A DNA stretch of 64,000 nucleotides from Enterococcus diestrammenae (GCF_009933255.1 NZ_MAEI01000051.1:1-64000), one strand, 5' to 3'. Positions 36,599 through 46,490 are shown, counted from the stretch's first letter. The notes: generated from the letters alone by a model not told the origin. Program-made: numbers and translations.

Positions 36599-36604
36599 TA
36601 TAAT
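36599..36604 (+). promoter_or_regulatory. Probable -10 of the importer operon promoter
   Basis: TATAAT with no good -35 at the proper distance (TTATCG at 36576-36581). A weak -35 suits an activator-dependent promoter, such as one driven by the YesN regulator encoded upstream. Confidence 0.5.
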
Positions 36605-36643
36605 AAATGCGAGTCAATGAGTGAACTAAAGGAGCGATTGAAA

Positions 36644-37597
36644 ATGGAAAATGTAGGATTAGAAAGGGTGCCAAAAAAAGCAAAAAAGAAAAGAAATGTT
36701 TGGAAGGCAATTAAGGAACAGAAACTATTAATTTTAATGGTGGTGCCTTTAGTCATTTGGCTAATTGTTTTTTGTTACGTCCCTTTAGGAGGCTGGATTA
36801 TGGCTTTCCAAGACTATAAGCCTGCCTCAGGAATTTTAGGTTCTGCATTTGTTGGTTTGAAACACTTTAAGGCATTATTCCAAGATGATTTATTTTATAG
36901 CTCTTTGATTAATACTCTTGGTATGGGTTCTTTAGGGATTATCTTTGGAACCGGGAGTTCAATTTTATTTGCTTTATTACTAAATGAATTACGATTTACG
37001 CGTTTTAAGAAATTTACTCAAACGGTTTCTTATTTGCCCCACTTTGTCTCTTGGGTAATCGTAGCCAACATTGTGACTACCATGTTATCGACAAACGGTG
37101 TTGTCAATCAATTATTAATGGCAATCCATCTAATTAGTGAACCCATCCAATTTATGAGTGATCCTAGTAAGTTTTGGTTTATTGTTACTTTCGCAGATGT
37201 TTGGAAAGAAATGGGCTGGAATGCAATTATTTATTTGGCAGCGATGGTTTCCATTGATCGGGAAATGTACGAAGCCGCTGATATCGATGGTGCAACCCGC
37301 TTGCAAAAAATGTGGAGCATTACGTTACCTTCGATTCGACCAATTATTATGGTGTTGTTAATTATGAGTATTGGTAACTTAATCAACATTGGTTTTGAAA
37401 AACAAATGCTCTTAGGAAATAATATTGTGGCAGATAAAGCATTAGTCTTAGATAAATATGCTTTAGATTATGGGATTGGAATGTTTAGGTATTCGTATGG
37501 TACGGCTATCGGAATCTTTAAATCTGTAGTCAGTGTCATCTTAATTTTCACTTTCAATAAGATTGCTTCAAAAACTGGCGAAGGCCAACTAATGTAG
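36644..37597 (+). CDS. ABC sugar permease, LplB/YteP type
   Basis: ATG 36644 is chosen because AAAGGAG ends nine bases earlier; an upstream in-frame ATG at 36617 would place that ribosome-binding site inside the gene. The product is about 317 residues with six membrane helices. The ATP-binding-cassette interaction loop EAADIDGATRLQKMWSITLP is clear at about residues 210-230. It is one half of the membrane channel that imports oligosaccharides. No ATPase gene lies nearby; these systems commonly share an MsmX-like ATPase encoded elsewhere. Confidence 0.9.
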   Translation: MENVGLERVPKKAKKKRNVWKAIKEQKLLILMVVPLVIWLIVFCYVPLGGWIMAFQDYKPASGILGSAFVGLKHFKALFQDDLFYSSLINTLGMGSLGIIFGTGSSILFALLLNELRFTRFKKFTQTVSYLPHFVSWVIVANIVTTMLSTNGVVNQLLMAIHLISEPIQFMSDPSKFWFIVTFADVWKEMGWNAIIYLAAMVSIDREMYEAADIDGATRLQKMWSITLPSIRPIIMVLLIMSIGNLINIGFEKQMLLGNNIVADKALVLDKYALDYGIGMFRYSYGTAIGIFKSVVSVILIFTFNKIASKTGEGQLM

Positions 37598-37610
37598 GGG
37601 GAGAAAAATC

Positions 37611-38501
37611 ATGAAAAAACGTCATTATACTGTAACTGATTTTGTGATTGCTGCCTTTATGATAGTAGTGGTAGTAGTGACTTTGTATCCATTTCTGAAT
37701 GTCTTAGCGGTTTCCTTAAATGATGCGGTGGATACTGCTAAAGGTGGCTTGCACATTTGGCCACGAAAATTTACTTTGCAAAACTATCAAGAAATCTTTT
37801 CGGGAAATTCCCAATTAATTCGGGCGTTTATCAATTCCGTGTTGCGAACAGTAATTGGAACAGCAGCAGGCGTCTTTTGTACTTGTGTCATGGCCTATGT
37901 TTTAAGTCGAAAAGATTTTGTTTTCCGAAAACCAGTTTCCATCTTGTTAATTTTGACGATGTATATTTCTGGAGGGATGATTCCCGGGTATATCTTGATT
38001 CGTAGTTTAGGTTTGGTAAATAACTTTGCCGTCTATATTTTGCCGATGTTATTGTCTGCTTTTAACGTGATTATTATTCGCAGTTTTATCGACAATTTAC
38101 CTGATGCGCTAGAAGAATCTGCTAAAATCGATGGCGCCAATGATTTTGTCATCTTCTTCAAGATTATTATGCCTTTATGTATTCCAGCAATTGCCACGGT
38201 AGCATTGTTTATCGCAGTGGGTCAATGGAACTCATGGTTTGACACTTACTTGTATGCAAGAAGCAATGCGAATATGACCACCTTGCAATATGAATTGATG
38301 AAAATTTTGGATAATGCTTCTCAAAATTCATCCGCTGGTAATTCAGTCGCATTGGATCAATTGCAAAATCAAACAAAGACTACGCCAGAATCCATCAAAA
38401 TGGCGATTACGATTATTGCAACAGTACCAATTTTAGTCGTGTATCCTTTCTTACAAAAATATTTTGTTTCGGGATTAACGTTAGGGGCAGTGAAGAGTTA
38501 G
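37611..38501 (+). CDS. ABC sugar permease, LplC/YtcP type
   Basis: A 296-residue protein with six membrane helices and the EAA loop EESAKIDGANDFVIFFKIIMPL (given in part, about residues 168-188). It pairs with the LplB-like permease whose gene ends 13 bases upstream. The two form the heterodimeric channel. GGGGGAG ribosome-binding site precedes the ATG. Confidence 0.9.
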   Translation: MKKRHYTVTDFVIAAFMIVVVVVTLYPFLNVLAVSLNDAVDTAKGGLHIWPRKFTLQNYQEIFSGNSQLIRAFINSVLRTVIGTAAGVFCTCVMAYVLSRKDFVFRKPVSILLILTMYISGGMIPGYILIRSLGLVNNFAVYILPMLLSAFNVIIIRSFIDNLPDALEESAKIDGANDFVIFFKIIMPLCIPAIATVALFIAVGQWNSWFDTYLYARSNANMTTLQYELMKILDNASQNSSAGNSVALDQLQNQTKTTPESIKMAITIIATVPILVVYPFLQKYFVSGLTLGAVKS

Positions 38502-38521
38502 TATTAACAAATGGTTTCAAA

Positions 38522-38542
38522 ACTGGTGGTTAGACCACTAGT
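38522..38542 (+). promoter_or_regulatory. Hairpin between permease and binding-protein genes
   Basis: ACTGGTGGT-TAG-ACCACTAGT, a 9-bp stem with one wobble, followed by ATTTC. Such intercistronic hairpins before binding-protein genes can protect the 3' message so that the lipoprotein is made in excess over the permeases; that role is inferred. Confidence 0.5.
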
Positions 38543-38577
38543 ATTTCTATCAATAGTACAACAGGAGGATGAAAAGA

Positions 38578-40239
38578 ATGAAGAAAAAGTCTGTAATGAT
38601 GGCCGGGTTGCTGATGGCGACAATGGTGCTAGGTACAGCCTGCGGGTCAGGAAATGAAAGCTCCGATAGTAGTGGTGAAAAATCAGATGAAGTGACTACT
38701 TTAAGTTTCTTTAGTGCGGATTTAACAGAAGATGATCCTTTTGACAATCCAGTAGCTAAAGAAATTACCAAACGGACTGGTGTGAAACTGGAAATCAGTC
38801 ACCCGGTTGGCGGTGACGAACAAGCTGTTCCATTAATGATTGCCAGTGGGGATTATCCTGACATGATCTTTGCCAAAGGGGATATCGGCAAAATGATCGA
38901 TGCGGAAGCTTTGGAGCCTTTGGATGACATGATTGAAGAAAAAGGAGACAATATCAAAAAACTTTATGGGGACCAATTGGTTCGTTTGAAAAATAGTAAT
39001 GAAGATCCGCAAATTTATCATTTAGGAACTGCTGGGGTAAAAACCAAAGCTTTAGCAACTTCAGGAACATTCTCTTTGCAATTGGATGTCTTAAAAGAAT
39101 TAGGCTACCTAGAAATCAATACTTTAGATGAATTTGAACAAGCTTTGAAAGATTACATGGAAAAATACCCAGAAATCGATGGGAAGAAAACGGTGGGGAT
39201 GAGCTTATTAGGTTCTGACTGGCGTTGGTTAATTACTGTTGGGAATCCAGCTGGTTTTGCGGCAGGATATCAAGATGATGGCCAGTGGGTAGTTGATGAT
39301 AAAACTGGTGAAGCAGTTTATAAATTCCAAGATGAAAAAATTAAAGAATACTTCAAATGGTTGAATAAAATGTATGATGAAGGGTTAATTGATCCTGAAT
39401 CTTTTACACAAAAATATGACACTTATATTTCTAAACTCTCTGCCGGTAATGTCTTAGCAGTAGCTGACCAAGATTGGGATATTTCTTCCGCTGTAGCTGC
39501 ATTGAAAGCCGACGGTAAAAACTGGCGGACTTATGCCCCATTGCCTGTTACCTTGTCTAATCAAGAGAAGAGCATGTCAACTAAAGACTATGGTTTCACT
39601 GGAACAACCGGGATTTCTATTTCAGCTACTTCTGAACATAAAGAAAAAGCTTTTGAATTTCTTGACTGGATGGCCTCTGAAGAAGCGCAAATCTTATGTA
39701 ACTGGGGAATTGAAGGGGAAAATTACGAAATCAAAGATGGTAAACGAGTTGCTACTGACTTAGAAGAAGCTTCAACTGATTCTAAATACTCATCTCGTAC
39801 CGGTGTGGGGGCCTATGTTTGGCCATTCCCTCAATGGGGTAACGGTGCCGAAGATTCTACAGGACAACCAATTGTGCGGACCGCCACTGTTGATTTAACT
39901 CGGGAAAATTACACTGATGAAGAAAAAGAAGTTTTGAAAAACTATGATGCTGACTTGTGGACTGATCTCTTCCCAGATCCAGAAGAATTAGGTCAAGCAC
40001 CTCATGGCCGAGCATATGAAATTTCAATCCCAGCTTCTAGTGATTTGTCTGTTATTCAACAACGGGCAGATGATTATACTACGCAAGCGATTACTGACAT
40101 TATTATCTCAAGTCCAGATGATTTTGAGTCAAAATGGTCTGCTATGCAAGATAAATTAGAAGACTTAAACATTGAAAGTGCCAATAAAGAAATGACTGAA
40201 TTAGTTCAAGGTCGTTTAGAATTATGGGGCGAGAAATAA
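38578..40239 (+). CDS. Oligosaccharide-binding lipoprotein, LplA/YtcQ type
   Basis: ATG 38578 is preferred over 38569, because AGGAGG ends directly at 38568. The protein is about 553 residues, with signal peptide and lipobox ending GTAC-GSG, Ser-rich linker, then an SBP_bac_1-type fold (TLSFFSADLTEDDPFDNP and PVAKEITKRTGVKLEI near the start; an EHKEKAFEFLDWMASEEAQ segment late). The large size suits binding of long oligosaccharides, as in LplA/YtcQ. It feeds the two permeases encoded upstream. Confidence 0.9.
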   Translation: MKKKSVMMAGLLMATMVLGTACGSGNESSDSSGEKSDEVTTLSFFSADLTEDDPFDNPVAKEITKRTGVKLEISHPVGGDEQAVPLMIASGDYPDMIFAKGDIGKMIDAEALEPLDDMIEEKGDNIKKLYGDQLVRLKNSNEDPQIYHLGTAGVKTKALATSGTFSLQLDVLKELGYLEINTLDEFEQALKDYMEKYPEIDGKKTVGMSLLGSDWRWLITVGNPAGFAAGYQDDGQWVVDDKTGEAVYKFQDEKIKEYFKWLNKMYDEGLIDPESFTQKYDTYISKLSAGNVLAVADQDWDISSAVAALKADGKNWRTYAPLPVTLSNQEKSMSTKDYGFTGTTGISISATSEHKEKAFEFLDWMASEEAQILCNWGIEGENYEIKDGKRVATDLEEASTDSKYSSRTGVGAYVWPFPQWGNGAEDSTGQPIVRTATVDLTRENYTDEEKEVLKNYDADLWTDLFPDPEELGQAPHGRAYEISIPASSDLSVIQQRADDYTTQAITDIIISSPDDFESKWSAMQDKLEDLNIESANKEMTELVQGRLELWGEK

Positions 40240-40258
40240 CAGGAAGCTTGCAAAATAA

Positions 40259-40293
40259 ACTGGAGGAGAGCCTTTTTGACTCCTCCAGTTTTT
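40259..40293 (+). terminator. Terminator after the binding-protein gene
   Basis: Perfect 10-bp stem ACTGGAGGAG / CTCCTCCAGT (40259-40268, 40280-40289) followed by TTTTTCTT. The ROK gene starts 25 bases later, so read-through or a short separate transcript is possible. Confidence 0.75.
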
Positions 40294-40317
40294 CTTCCAA
40301 AGATAGGAGATAATACC

Positions 40318-41214
40318 ATGTACTTATGTTTTGATGTGGGGGGAACCTTTGTAAAATATGGGGTCTTTGATGAACAAGGCCAGCTACAATTAGAGTCCAA
40401 AAGACCCACCGCTCTTAATAGTAAAGCAGATTTTCTAGCAGATTTAGTCGCTATCTACCATCGGTTAGCCCAACAATATTCTTTAACAGGGATTGGGATT
40501 AGTTTCCCCGGTTTTATTGATAGTCAAAAAGGTCAAGCCCTTTTAGCCGGGGCTATCGATATTCTTCATGGGGAAAATATTGTGGCTTTATTGGGAGAGG
40601 CTATTGGTCAACCAGACTTGCCAATTGCTTTGGGAAATGATGCCAACTGTGCGGCTATCGCTGAACAGTATGCTGGGTCAGCCCAGAAAATAACCGACTT
40701 TTGTTTAATTACATTAGGTACCGGGATTGGCGGAGCTTTAGTCCAAAATGGAGAAATTTACGAAGGTAGTCATTTTCGCGCCGGGGAGTTTGGCATGATG
40801 GTATGTGACTTTACTCAAGAAGGCTACAAAACATTACATGAATTAGCTTCCACCAGTGCCTTGGTGACTCGCTATCGTCAGGCAATGGGCTGGTCAGCGG
40901 AGAAAAAAATTTCCGGAGAAGAAATTATGGCAGATACCTCCGAAGTCGCAAAGGAAGTAAAAAAAACTTGGAGTGATTATGTAGCCGTAACTATTTTTAA
41001 TATGGTGGCTCAATTTGACCCTGCCTTAGTATTACTGGGAGGAGGGATTAGTCAAAATCCAGCTCTGCTACCGCTAGTAAAGGATGCGTTAGCCAGAAAT
41101 CCCTATTGGAAAGATTTTCAAACTGAGATTGATACCTGCCATTTTTATAATCAAAGTGGTCTTATTGGTGCTTATTATTTAATTTCTAAATTGGAAAGGA
41201 AACAACTACAATGA
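40318..41214 (+). CDS. ROK-family sugar kinase
   Basis: ATG 40318 follows AGGAGA; the upstream extension to 40276 lies in the terminator. The product is about 298 residues. The ATP-binding motif CFDVGGTFVKYG starts at residue 4, with LGNDANCAA (catalytic Asp) at about 105 and TLGTGIGGA after it. The usual zinc motif C-x-C-G-x-x-G-C of many ROK glucokinases is absent (here EFGMMVCDFTQEG). It likely phosphorylates a monosaccharide released by the glycosidases. It overlaps the GH31 gene by four bases. Confidence 0.85.
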   Translation: MYLCFDVGGTFVKYGVFDEQGQLQLESKRPTALNSKADFLADLVAIYHRLAQQYSLTGIGISFPGFIDSQKGQALLAGAIDILHGENIVALLGEAIGQPDLPIALGNDANCAAIAEQYAGSAQKITDFCLITLGTGIGGALVQNGEIYEGSHFRAGEFGMMVCDFTQEGYKTLHELASTSALVTRYRQAMGWSAEKKISGEEIMADTSEVAKEVKKTWSDYVAVTIFNMVAQFDPALVLLGGGISQNPALLPLVKDALARNPYWKDFQTEIDTCHFYNQSGLIGAYYLISKLERKQLQ

Positions 41215-43502
41215 AATTTTTAGATGGAGGCTGGTTAGTCCGGGAAGGCTATTCAGTGAAATATGGGGTACATGTTTATGATGCCCAAACAAAAGATGAT
41301 CAATTGAAATTATTCTTGCCTTATAGCTATATTGCCAATAAAGGAGCAACCCTAGATGGAGGTTTGATGACCATCGAAGTCACGACACCTGCCACAGATG
41401 TCATTGGGGTTAAGATGTACAACTTTAAAGGGCTGCAGAAAAAAACACCATCAATTCCTTTACATCCGCAAGCAGTCGTGCCCGAAATTGGTGAAACAGC
41501 AGATAATTTCACATTTTCTTCGGGAGATTTGCAATTGACTATTACTAAAGGGGAAAGTCTAACAATGTCCTTTAATTATAAAGGGAAAATGTTGACTTCT
41601 AGCACTCCTCGTTCCAAAGCTTATGTGACTGATCCTGAAGGTAAAGCACATTTAAGTGAACAGCTGACAATTGATGTGGGTGAATATATCTATGGCCTGG
41701 GGGAACGCTTCTCCAATTTTGTAAAAAACGGCCAATCAGTAGATATCTGGAATGAAGATGGTGGGACGGGTACGGTCCAAGCTTATAAGAATATTCCGTT
41801 TTATCTTTCAAATAAAAACTATGGTGTTTTGGTGAATTCTACGGATCGTTCTAGCTTTGAAGTGGGCTCTGAAAAAGTTGCTCGGGTCCAATTTAGTGTA
41901 CCCGGGGAAGAAATGGAATATTTTATCTTTGCTGGGGATAGTTTAAAAGATGTTTTAGGAAAATATACTGACTTTACTGGAAAACCCGCTTTGCCACCTG
42001 CTTGGTCCTTTGGTTTATGGTTATCCACTTCATTTTTAACGAACTATGATGAAGAAACCGTTAATTCCTTTGTGGATGGGATGATTGAACGAGATATTCC
42101 TTTAGAGGTCTTCCATTTTGATTGTTTATGGATGAAAGAATATGAATGGTGTAATTTCCAATGGGATGAACGCACCTTCCCAGAGCCAGAAAAAATGTTG
42201 CGGCGCTTAAAAGAAAAAGGTCTAAAAATTTGTGTCTGGATTAATCCTTACATTGGCCAAAAATCACCACTTTTTGATGTTTGTATGGAAAAAGGCTATT
42301 TCTTAAAGAGAGCCAACGGAGACGTTTGGCAATGGGATAAATGGCAAGCTGGTATGGGGGTAGTTGACTTTACCAATCCAGAAGCAGCCGCTTGGTACCA
42401 AGAGCAATTAAAAGGCTTACTGGAGATGGGAGTAGATTGCTTTAAGACCGACTTTGGAGAACGCATCCCGACTGATGTGGTTTACTATGATGGCAGTGAT
42501 GCTGAAAAAATGCACAATTACTATGCTTATCTTTACAATAAAACTGTTTATGATTTATTAGTGGTAGAACGAGGAGCCGATGAAGCGGTTCTCTTCGCTC
42601 GTAGTGCTTTTGTTGGCTCACAACAATTTCCAGTTCACTGGGGGGGAGACTCCACTTCTGATTACCCATCAATGGCTGAATCTTTACGAGCAGGACTTTC
42701 CTTTGGCTTAGGCGGTTTTGGTTATTGGAGTCATGATATTTCCGGCTTTGAAGCGGGTGCCTCACCGGACTTATACAAGCGTTGGACCCAATTTGGCTTA
42801 TTGTCTTCCCATAGCCGTTATCATGGTAGTTGGGAATATAAGGTGCCATGGATTTATGGAGAGGAAGCAGTAGAGGTATCTCGAGCCTTTACGAAATTAA
42901 AATTGTCCTTGATGCCGTATCTCCAAAGTCAATCTGTGAAAACAGCGACCAGTGGTGTTCCGATGATGCGGGCGATGATTTTAGATTTTGCTAATGATCC
43001 AGCTGTCAATACGTTAGATCGTCAATATATGTTAGGAGATAATTTATTAGTCGCCCCAATCTTTAATGAAGCGGGCATCGGTGAATTTTACTTGCCAACT
43101 GTTAAAGGAGCATGGATTGATTACCTTAGTGGGAAGGCGTATACCGGTGGTCGCTGGTATCAAGAAGACTACGATTACTTCCACTTGCCATTATTGGTAA
43201 AACCAAACAGTATCTTAGTGACTGGGGCGGATGATCACCATGCGGTTTACGAATATCAAAAGGATGCGACAATTCATATCTTTGAACCGACGACAGGAGA
43301 AACGTTATCCGAAGTAATTTACGATAAAAAGGGCAATGAAATAGCTACTGTTAGCGTGAAAGCTGAAGTTGAAAAATTAATTGTTGAAACGACAGGTTTT
43401 GTTGGCGGAAAAATTCAATGTCACATAGCGCAAGTAGATGGGAATGTTAGAATCTTTGAAACTGATTTAAGTGATAACGTGGAGATTTCTTTAGCTAATT
43501 AA
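41211..43502 (+). CDS. GH31 alpha-xylosidase, YicI-like
   Basis: A 763-residue cytoplasmic enzyme with an N-terminal beta-sandwich (about 1-240), (beta/alpha)8 barrel and two C-terminal beta domains. The nucleophile D414 is in CFKTDFGERIPTD, and the acid/base D480 in HWGGDSTSDY; both positions and their context agree closely with E. coli YicI. YicI-type enzymes remove alpha-1,6-xylose from the non-reducing end of xyloglucan oligosaccharides and isoprimeverose. This is the most substrate-specific enzyme of the locus. Start overlaps the ROK stop. Confidence 0.92.
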   Translation: MKFLDGGWLVREGYSVKYGVHVYDAQTKDDQLKLFLPYSYIANKGATLDGGLMTIEVTTPATDVIGVKMYNFKGLQKKTPSIPLHPQAVVPEIGETADNFTFSSGDLQLTITKGESLTMSFNYKGKMLTSSTPRSKAYVTDPEGKAHLSEQLTIDVGEYIYGLGERFSNFVKNGQSVDIWNEDGGTGTVQAYKNIPFYLSNKNYGVLVNSTDRSSFEVGSEKVARVQFSVPGEEMEYFIFAGDSLKDVLGKYTDFTGKPALPPAWSFGLWLSTSFLTNYDEETVNSFVDGMIERDIPLEVFHFDCLWMKEYEWCNFQWDERTFPEPEKMLRRLKEKGLKICVWINPYIGQKSPLFDVCMEKGYFLKRANGDVWQWDKWQAGMGVVDFTNPEAAAWYQEQLKGLLEMGVDCFKTDFGERIPTDVVYYDGSDAEKMHNYYAYLYNKTVYDLLVVERGADEAVLFARSAFVGSQQFPVHWGGDSTSDYPSMAESLRAGLSFGLGGFGYWSHDISGFEAGASPDLYKRWTQFGLLSSHSRYHGSWEYKVPWIYGEEAVEVSRAFTKLKLSLMPYLQSQSVKTATSGVPMMRAMILDFANDPAVNTLDRQYMLGDNLLVAPIFNEAGIGEFYLPTVKGAWIDYLSGKAYTGGRWYQEDYDYFHLPLLVKPNSILVTGADDHHAVYEYQKDATIHIFEPTTGETLSEVIYDKKGNEIATVSVKAEVEKLIVETTGFVGGKIQCHIAQVDGNVRIFETDLSDNVEISLAN

Positions 43503-43517
43503 ATATTAATGGTTTGT

Positions 43518-43569
43518 GCCAATTTCCAAAAGTTAGACAATAAATCTATTTTTGGGAATTGGCTTTTTA
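43518..43569 (+). terminator. Terminator after the GH31 gene
   Basis: GCCAATTTCCAAAA pairs with TTTTGGGAATTGGC (43518-43531, 43550-43563) around an 18-nt loop and is followed by TTTTTAT. It closes the glycan locus. Confidence 0.8.
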
Positions 43570-43650
43570 TATCTTGAAAAAAATTTTTTGAACGAAATAA
43601 GAAAACTCTATACAGTTCTATAAAAAATCAGCTTGGTGGGGGGATGCCAA

Positions 43651-44109
43651 ATGTCACTGATGATCGGTATGCAATTGTTGGTTTATTTATTGGTTTGTGG
43701 TGGAGTGGCGACTTGGGTGACGAAACGACCCAAAGTGCAGTTACTGGTTTGTCTGCTGCTACTCCTTATGTGGAATGAGTTACTCGCCTTTCTCTGGCAG
43801 CTGTTTGCCGATACAAATATGGATCTACGCTTTTTGATTCTCAGTACTGAATTTTTTTTCATTCCAAGTTTTGCGCTTGTCAGTGAACTCTGGGGTGTAA
43901 TTGATGGCTTAAAAACAAAACGGTGGGAATTATTGGGATTTTCGGTAGCGTTTATTGGTGGCTATCTTCTCTTGAGTCCCGATGCTAACTTGGAAGGTAC
44001 TTGGTCACTGCGCTATTTGCTAGTAAAAGGAGGACTACTACTTGGAGTGGGCCTACGCTATTGGTGGCGTGAGCAAGAAAGAGCAAAAATCGCTGCGGAT
44101 AATTGTTGA
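43651..44109 (+). CDS. Small membrane protein, unknown function
   Basis: ATG 43651 is chosen since GGTGGGGGG lies about eight bases upstream; the frame extends to a TTG at 43633. The product is about 152 residues with four or five membrane helices. It shows no motif I recognise; the spacing of Trp and Arg (RYWWREQERAK at the C-terminus) suggests a positive-inside cytoplasmic tail. It resembles the N-terminal membrane part of some sensor proteins, without the output domain. Single gene between two terminators. Confidence 0.5.
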   Translation: MSLMIGMQLLVYLLVCGGVATWVTKRPKVQLLVCLLLLLMWNELLAFLWQLFADTNMDLRFLILSTEFFFIPSFALVSELWGVIDGLKTKRWELLGFSVAFIGGYLLLSPDANLEGTWSLRYLLVKGGLLLGVGLRYWWREQERAKIAADNC

Positions 44110-44222
44110 AGACAAGACCAGCCTCATCGCTCAAGCACAATTACAAGAACTTGTGTTGCGGTTAGATTTGCAGAAAATGCATCAGGACTGAGATAGGAGA
44201 GCAATTTGGTCATTGGCTTGCC

Positions 44223-44255
44223 AAACTAGGTTAGCTATTGACGCAGCCTAGTTTT
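44223..44255 (+). terminator. Terminator before trhO
   Basis: AAACTAGG (44223-44230) pairs with CCTAGTTTT (44247-44255), 16-nt loop, U-rich end. Confidence 0.65.
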
Positions 44256-44345
44256 GTACACAAATCTACAAGCAGATACCTCGAAAGTTAGTGAAACGCC
44301 GCTTATACTGAAAGTTCAAAGACTTCAGTAAAGGATGAGTATCTC

Positions 44346-45287
44346 ATGGATTATCAAGTATTGCTTTATTATCATTACACGCCGATTGCTGATCCCCAGG
44401 CGTTTGCCCAAGAGCACTTGGCAGTTTGTCGCTCTTTAAATTTATTGGGCCGTATTTTGGTGGCGACAGAAGGCATCAACGGGACCGTTTCTGGTCGTAA
44501 AGAAGACACGGAAGCTTATATGGTCATGATGCAAGCCGATGACCGGTTTCAAGGTATCGTCTTTAAAATAGATGCCGCCACGACCCATGCTTTCAAAAAG
44601 CTTTTTGTGCGACCACGAAAAGAGTTGGTGGCTTTAAATTTGGCTGAAGACGTTGATCCGCGAGTAACCACTGGTGAATATTTGACGCCGGCTGCATTTC
44701 GCGAACGGTTATTTGACGAGGATACTGTGATTTTGGATGCTCGTAACGACTACGAGTATGATTTGGGCCATTTTCGAGGAGCTGTGCGGCCAGATATTCG
44801 TCATTTCCGTGAACTACCGGAGTGGATAGCGAAAAATAAAGAGTTGTTTGCTGACAAAAAAATCGTGACCTATTGTACAGGAGGCATTCGCTGTGAGAAA
44901 TTTAGCGGGTGGTTGCTGAAAGAAGGGTTTCAAGATGTCGCACAACTTGAAGGAGGCATCGCGACTTATGGGAAGGCCCCCGAAACCCGAGGGGAGTTTT
45001 GGGAAGGGGCGATGTATGTCTTTGATGAGCGCATCGCTGTGGAAATCAATCAGGTGAATAAATCCATCATCGGTCAAGATTGGTTTGACCAGACACCTTG
45101 TGAGCGTTATGTCAATTGTGGGAATCCTGCCTGCAATCGGCAAATGCTGGCCTCCGCCGCCAATCAAGAAAAGTATTTAGGTGGTTGTTCGCCGGCTTGT
45201 CGAAAAGCAGCAAACAATCGCTATATCAAAGAACGGCAGTGGTCTGCCAGTGAAGTGGCTGCGCGTCTGGCGAAGATTGGTGAGTAA
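44346..45287 (+). CDS. trhO: tRNA uridine(34) hydroxylase TrhO (rhodanese family)
   Basis: A 313-residue protein. It has an N-terminal acylphosphatase-like domain (about 1-95, with EGINGTVSG), a rhodanese domain (about 115-215) with the active-site loop [14 protein letters not shown] (C177), and a C-terminal Cys-rich tail ([22 protein letters not shown]). This three-part layout is TrhO/YceA, which makes 5-hydroxyuridine at position 34 of tRNA using oxygen. Single gene; GGATGAG ribosome-binding site before the ATG. Confidence 0.92.
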   Translation: MDYQVLLYYHYTPIADPQAFAQEHLAVCRSLNLLGRILVATEGINGTVSGRKEDTEAYMVMMQADDRFQGIVFKIDAATTHAFKKLFVRPRKELVALNLAEDVDPRVTTGEYLTPAAFRERLFDEDTVILDARNDYEYDLGHFRGAVRPDIRHFRELPEWIAKNKELFADKKIVTYCTGGIRCEKFSGWLLKEGFQDVAQLEGGIATYGKAPETRGEFWEGAMYVFDERIAVEINQVNKSIIGQDWFDQTPCERYVNCGNPACNRQMLASAANQEKYLGGCSPACRKAANNRYIKERQWSASEVAARLAKIGE

Positions 45288-45362
45288 ATTGTTGGCTGTT
45301 AAAAAGGTGCTCCTCGTAGTTGCTGAAAGACTGGTTTTTAGACAGAATGGGGATTTTGTTTA

Positions 45363-45391
45363 TTAACAAATTTCGTCATTGTCATTATAAT
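45363..45391 (+). promoter_or_regulatory. Promoter of the wall-anchored protein gene
   Basis: TTAACA (45363-45368), 17-bp spacer, TATAAT (45386-45391), about 24 bases before the ATG. Confidence 0.65.
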
Positions 45392-45414
45392 GGTGGCGAG
45401 AGGACTGAATAGAT

Positions 45415-46362
45415 ATGAAAAAAAGTGTCATCAGCGTAAGTTTTATAGCGATGCTTACTATGGGAATAGCTGCTTTTCCAATCAGCAGTGAAGCGACCAG
45501 CACAAACGAGACAACTCAGATGAGTGACTCCTCAGCAGCACTTGGTACTGAAACGGCTACTAGTGCAAATGAGGAAATCAATGGGGCGTCAATCGGTAAG
45601 GCTGGCGAGTTTTTAGATGAGCTAAAGGACGCTCATGACCAATGTGTTGCCAGACAAGACCAAATCCTTCAAGATTTGAAGGATGCGCGGGAACGTCGAG
45701 AAAAACGGCTTGAAGATTTGCACAATGATTTTGAACAATTACAGGATCAATTGGACCAAAACCATAGCGATTTCCAAGACCATGTCACCGAAGCGCAGGA
45801 TCGCTTAGAGGCCGATCATGCGGCAATTGAAGATGCTTGGGATCAAGGGGTTACTCAGTTGGATCAAGCCCGTGATAAGGTGGCTCAAAAAAGCGATGAA
45901 GTCAAAAAATTAGGCGAGGCGCTTCAAGCAGATGGCGACAAGCTAGCCTCAGACTTGTCTTCCCTGAAAGAAGAAGGCCAGCAAGTAAAAGAACAGCTTA
46001 CAGCAGGTACTACTTCAAACAATGGGGATGATGTGACGATTGATGACCAAGCCATGGGCACCGAGGAAGATTCCAGCGGGACGACCAGTGGCGCCATCGA
46101 TCGGACTGGCGACTTGGAAGGGGCAGTGAGTCGGATTAAAGGAATTTTAGATTCCGCTGGCTCAGATCTTTCCCCAACCGCCGAAGCTACGCCAGTGAAA
46201 GTCGTAAATACGGCAAGCCCGGCTCAAAAACAAGACAGTGGCACCCAGACTTTGGCACAATACCCAAAAACAGGGGAACAACGGCAGCCGTTACTGACCC
46301 TGTTAGGCGTCGGGATTGCCGGAATTGCTGGCGGTTTTTGGCTTTTCCGTCACCGCCAGTAG
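45415..46362 (+). CDS. Coiled-coil surface protein with YPKTG sortase motif
   Basis: A 315-residue secreted protein. Signal peptide residues 1-27; Ser/Thr-rich segment to about 55; a long charged coiled coil at about 60-190 (KDARERREKRLEDLHNDFEQ, heptad-like, rich in Asp and Gln); a second acidic linker; and a cell-wall sorting signal with YPKTGEQ, a hydrophobic helix LLTLLGVGIAGIAGGFWLF and an RHRQ tail. The sorting motif has Tyr in place of the usual Leu of LPxTG. It should be anchored to peptidoglycan by a sortase. The function is unknown; a spacer or adhesin scaffold is possible. Confidence 0.8.
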   Translation: MKKSVISVSFIAMLTMGIAAFPISSEATSTNETTQMSDSSAALGTETATSANEEINGASIGKAGEFLDELKDAHDQCVARQDQILQDLKDARERREKRLEDLHNDFEQLQDQLDQNHSDFQDHVTEAQDRLEADHAAIEDAWDQGVTQLDQARDKVAQKSDEVKKLGEALQADGDKLASDLSSLKEEGQQVKEQLTAGTTSNNGDDVTIDDQAMGTEEDSSGTTSGAIDRTGDLEGAVSRIKGILDSAGSDLSPTAEATPVKVVNTASPAQKQDSGTQTLAQYPKTGEQRQPLLTLLGVGIAGIAGGFWLFRHRQ

Positions 46363-46403
46363 TCCTTTCCAACCACAGTCTCATTATTTCCCGATAAAAA
46401 ATA

Positions 46404-46490
46404 ACCGAAGTCGTTTAGCAAATAATTGCCAGCCTGCTAGTGGTATCAACCATGAGGAGCTTGGGCAATCGCTAAAGGCTTCGGTCTTTT
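46404..46490 (+). terminator. Long hairpin terminator
   Basis: ACCGAAGTCGTTTAGC near 46404 pairs with GCTAAAGGCTTCGGT ending at 46485, with further TTGCC/GGGCAA pairing inside, followed by CTTTT. It ends the surface-protein transcript and faces the convergent SGNH gene. Confidence 0.65.
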
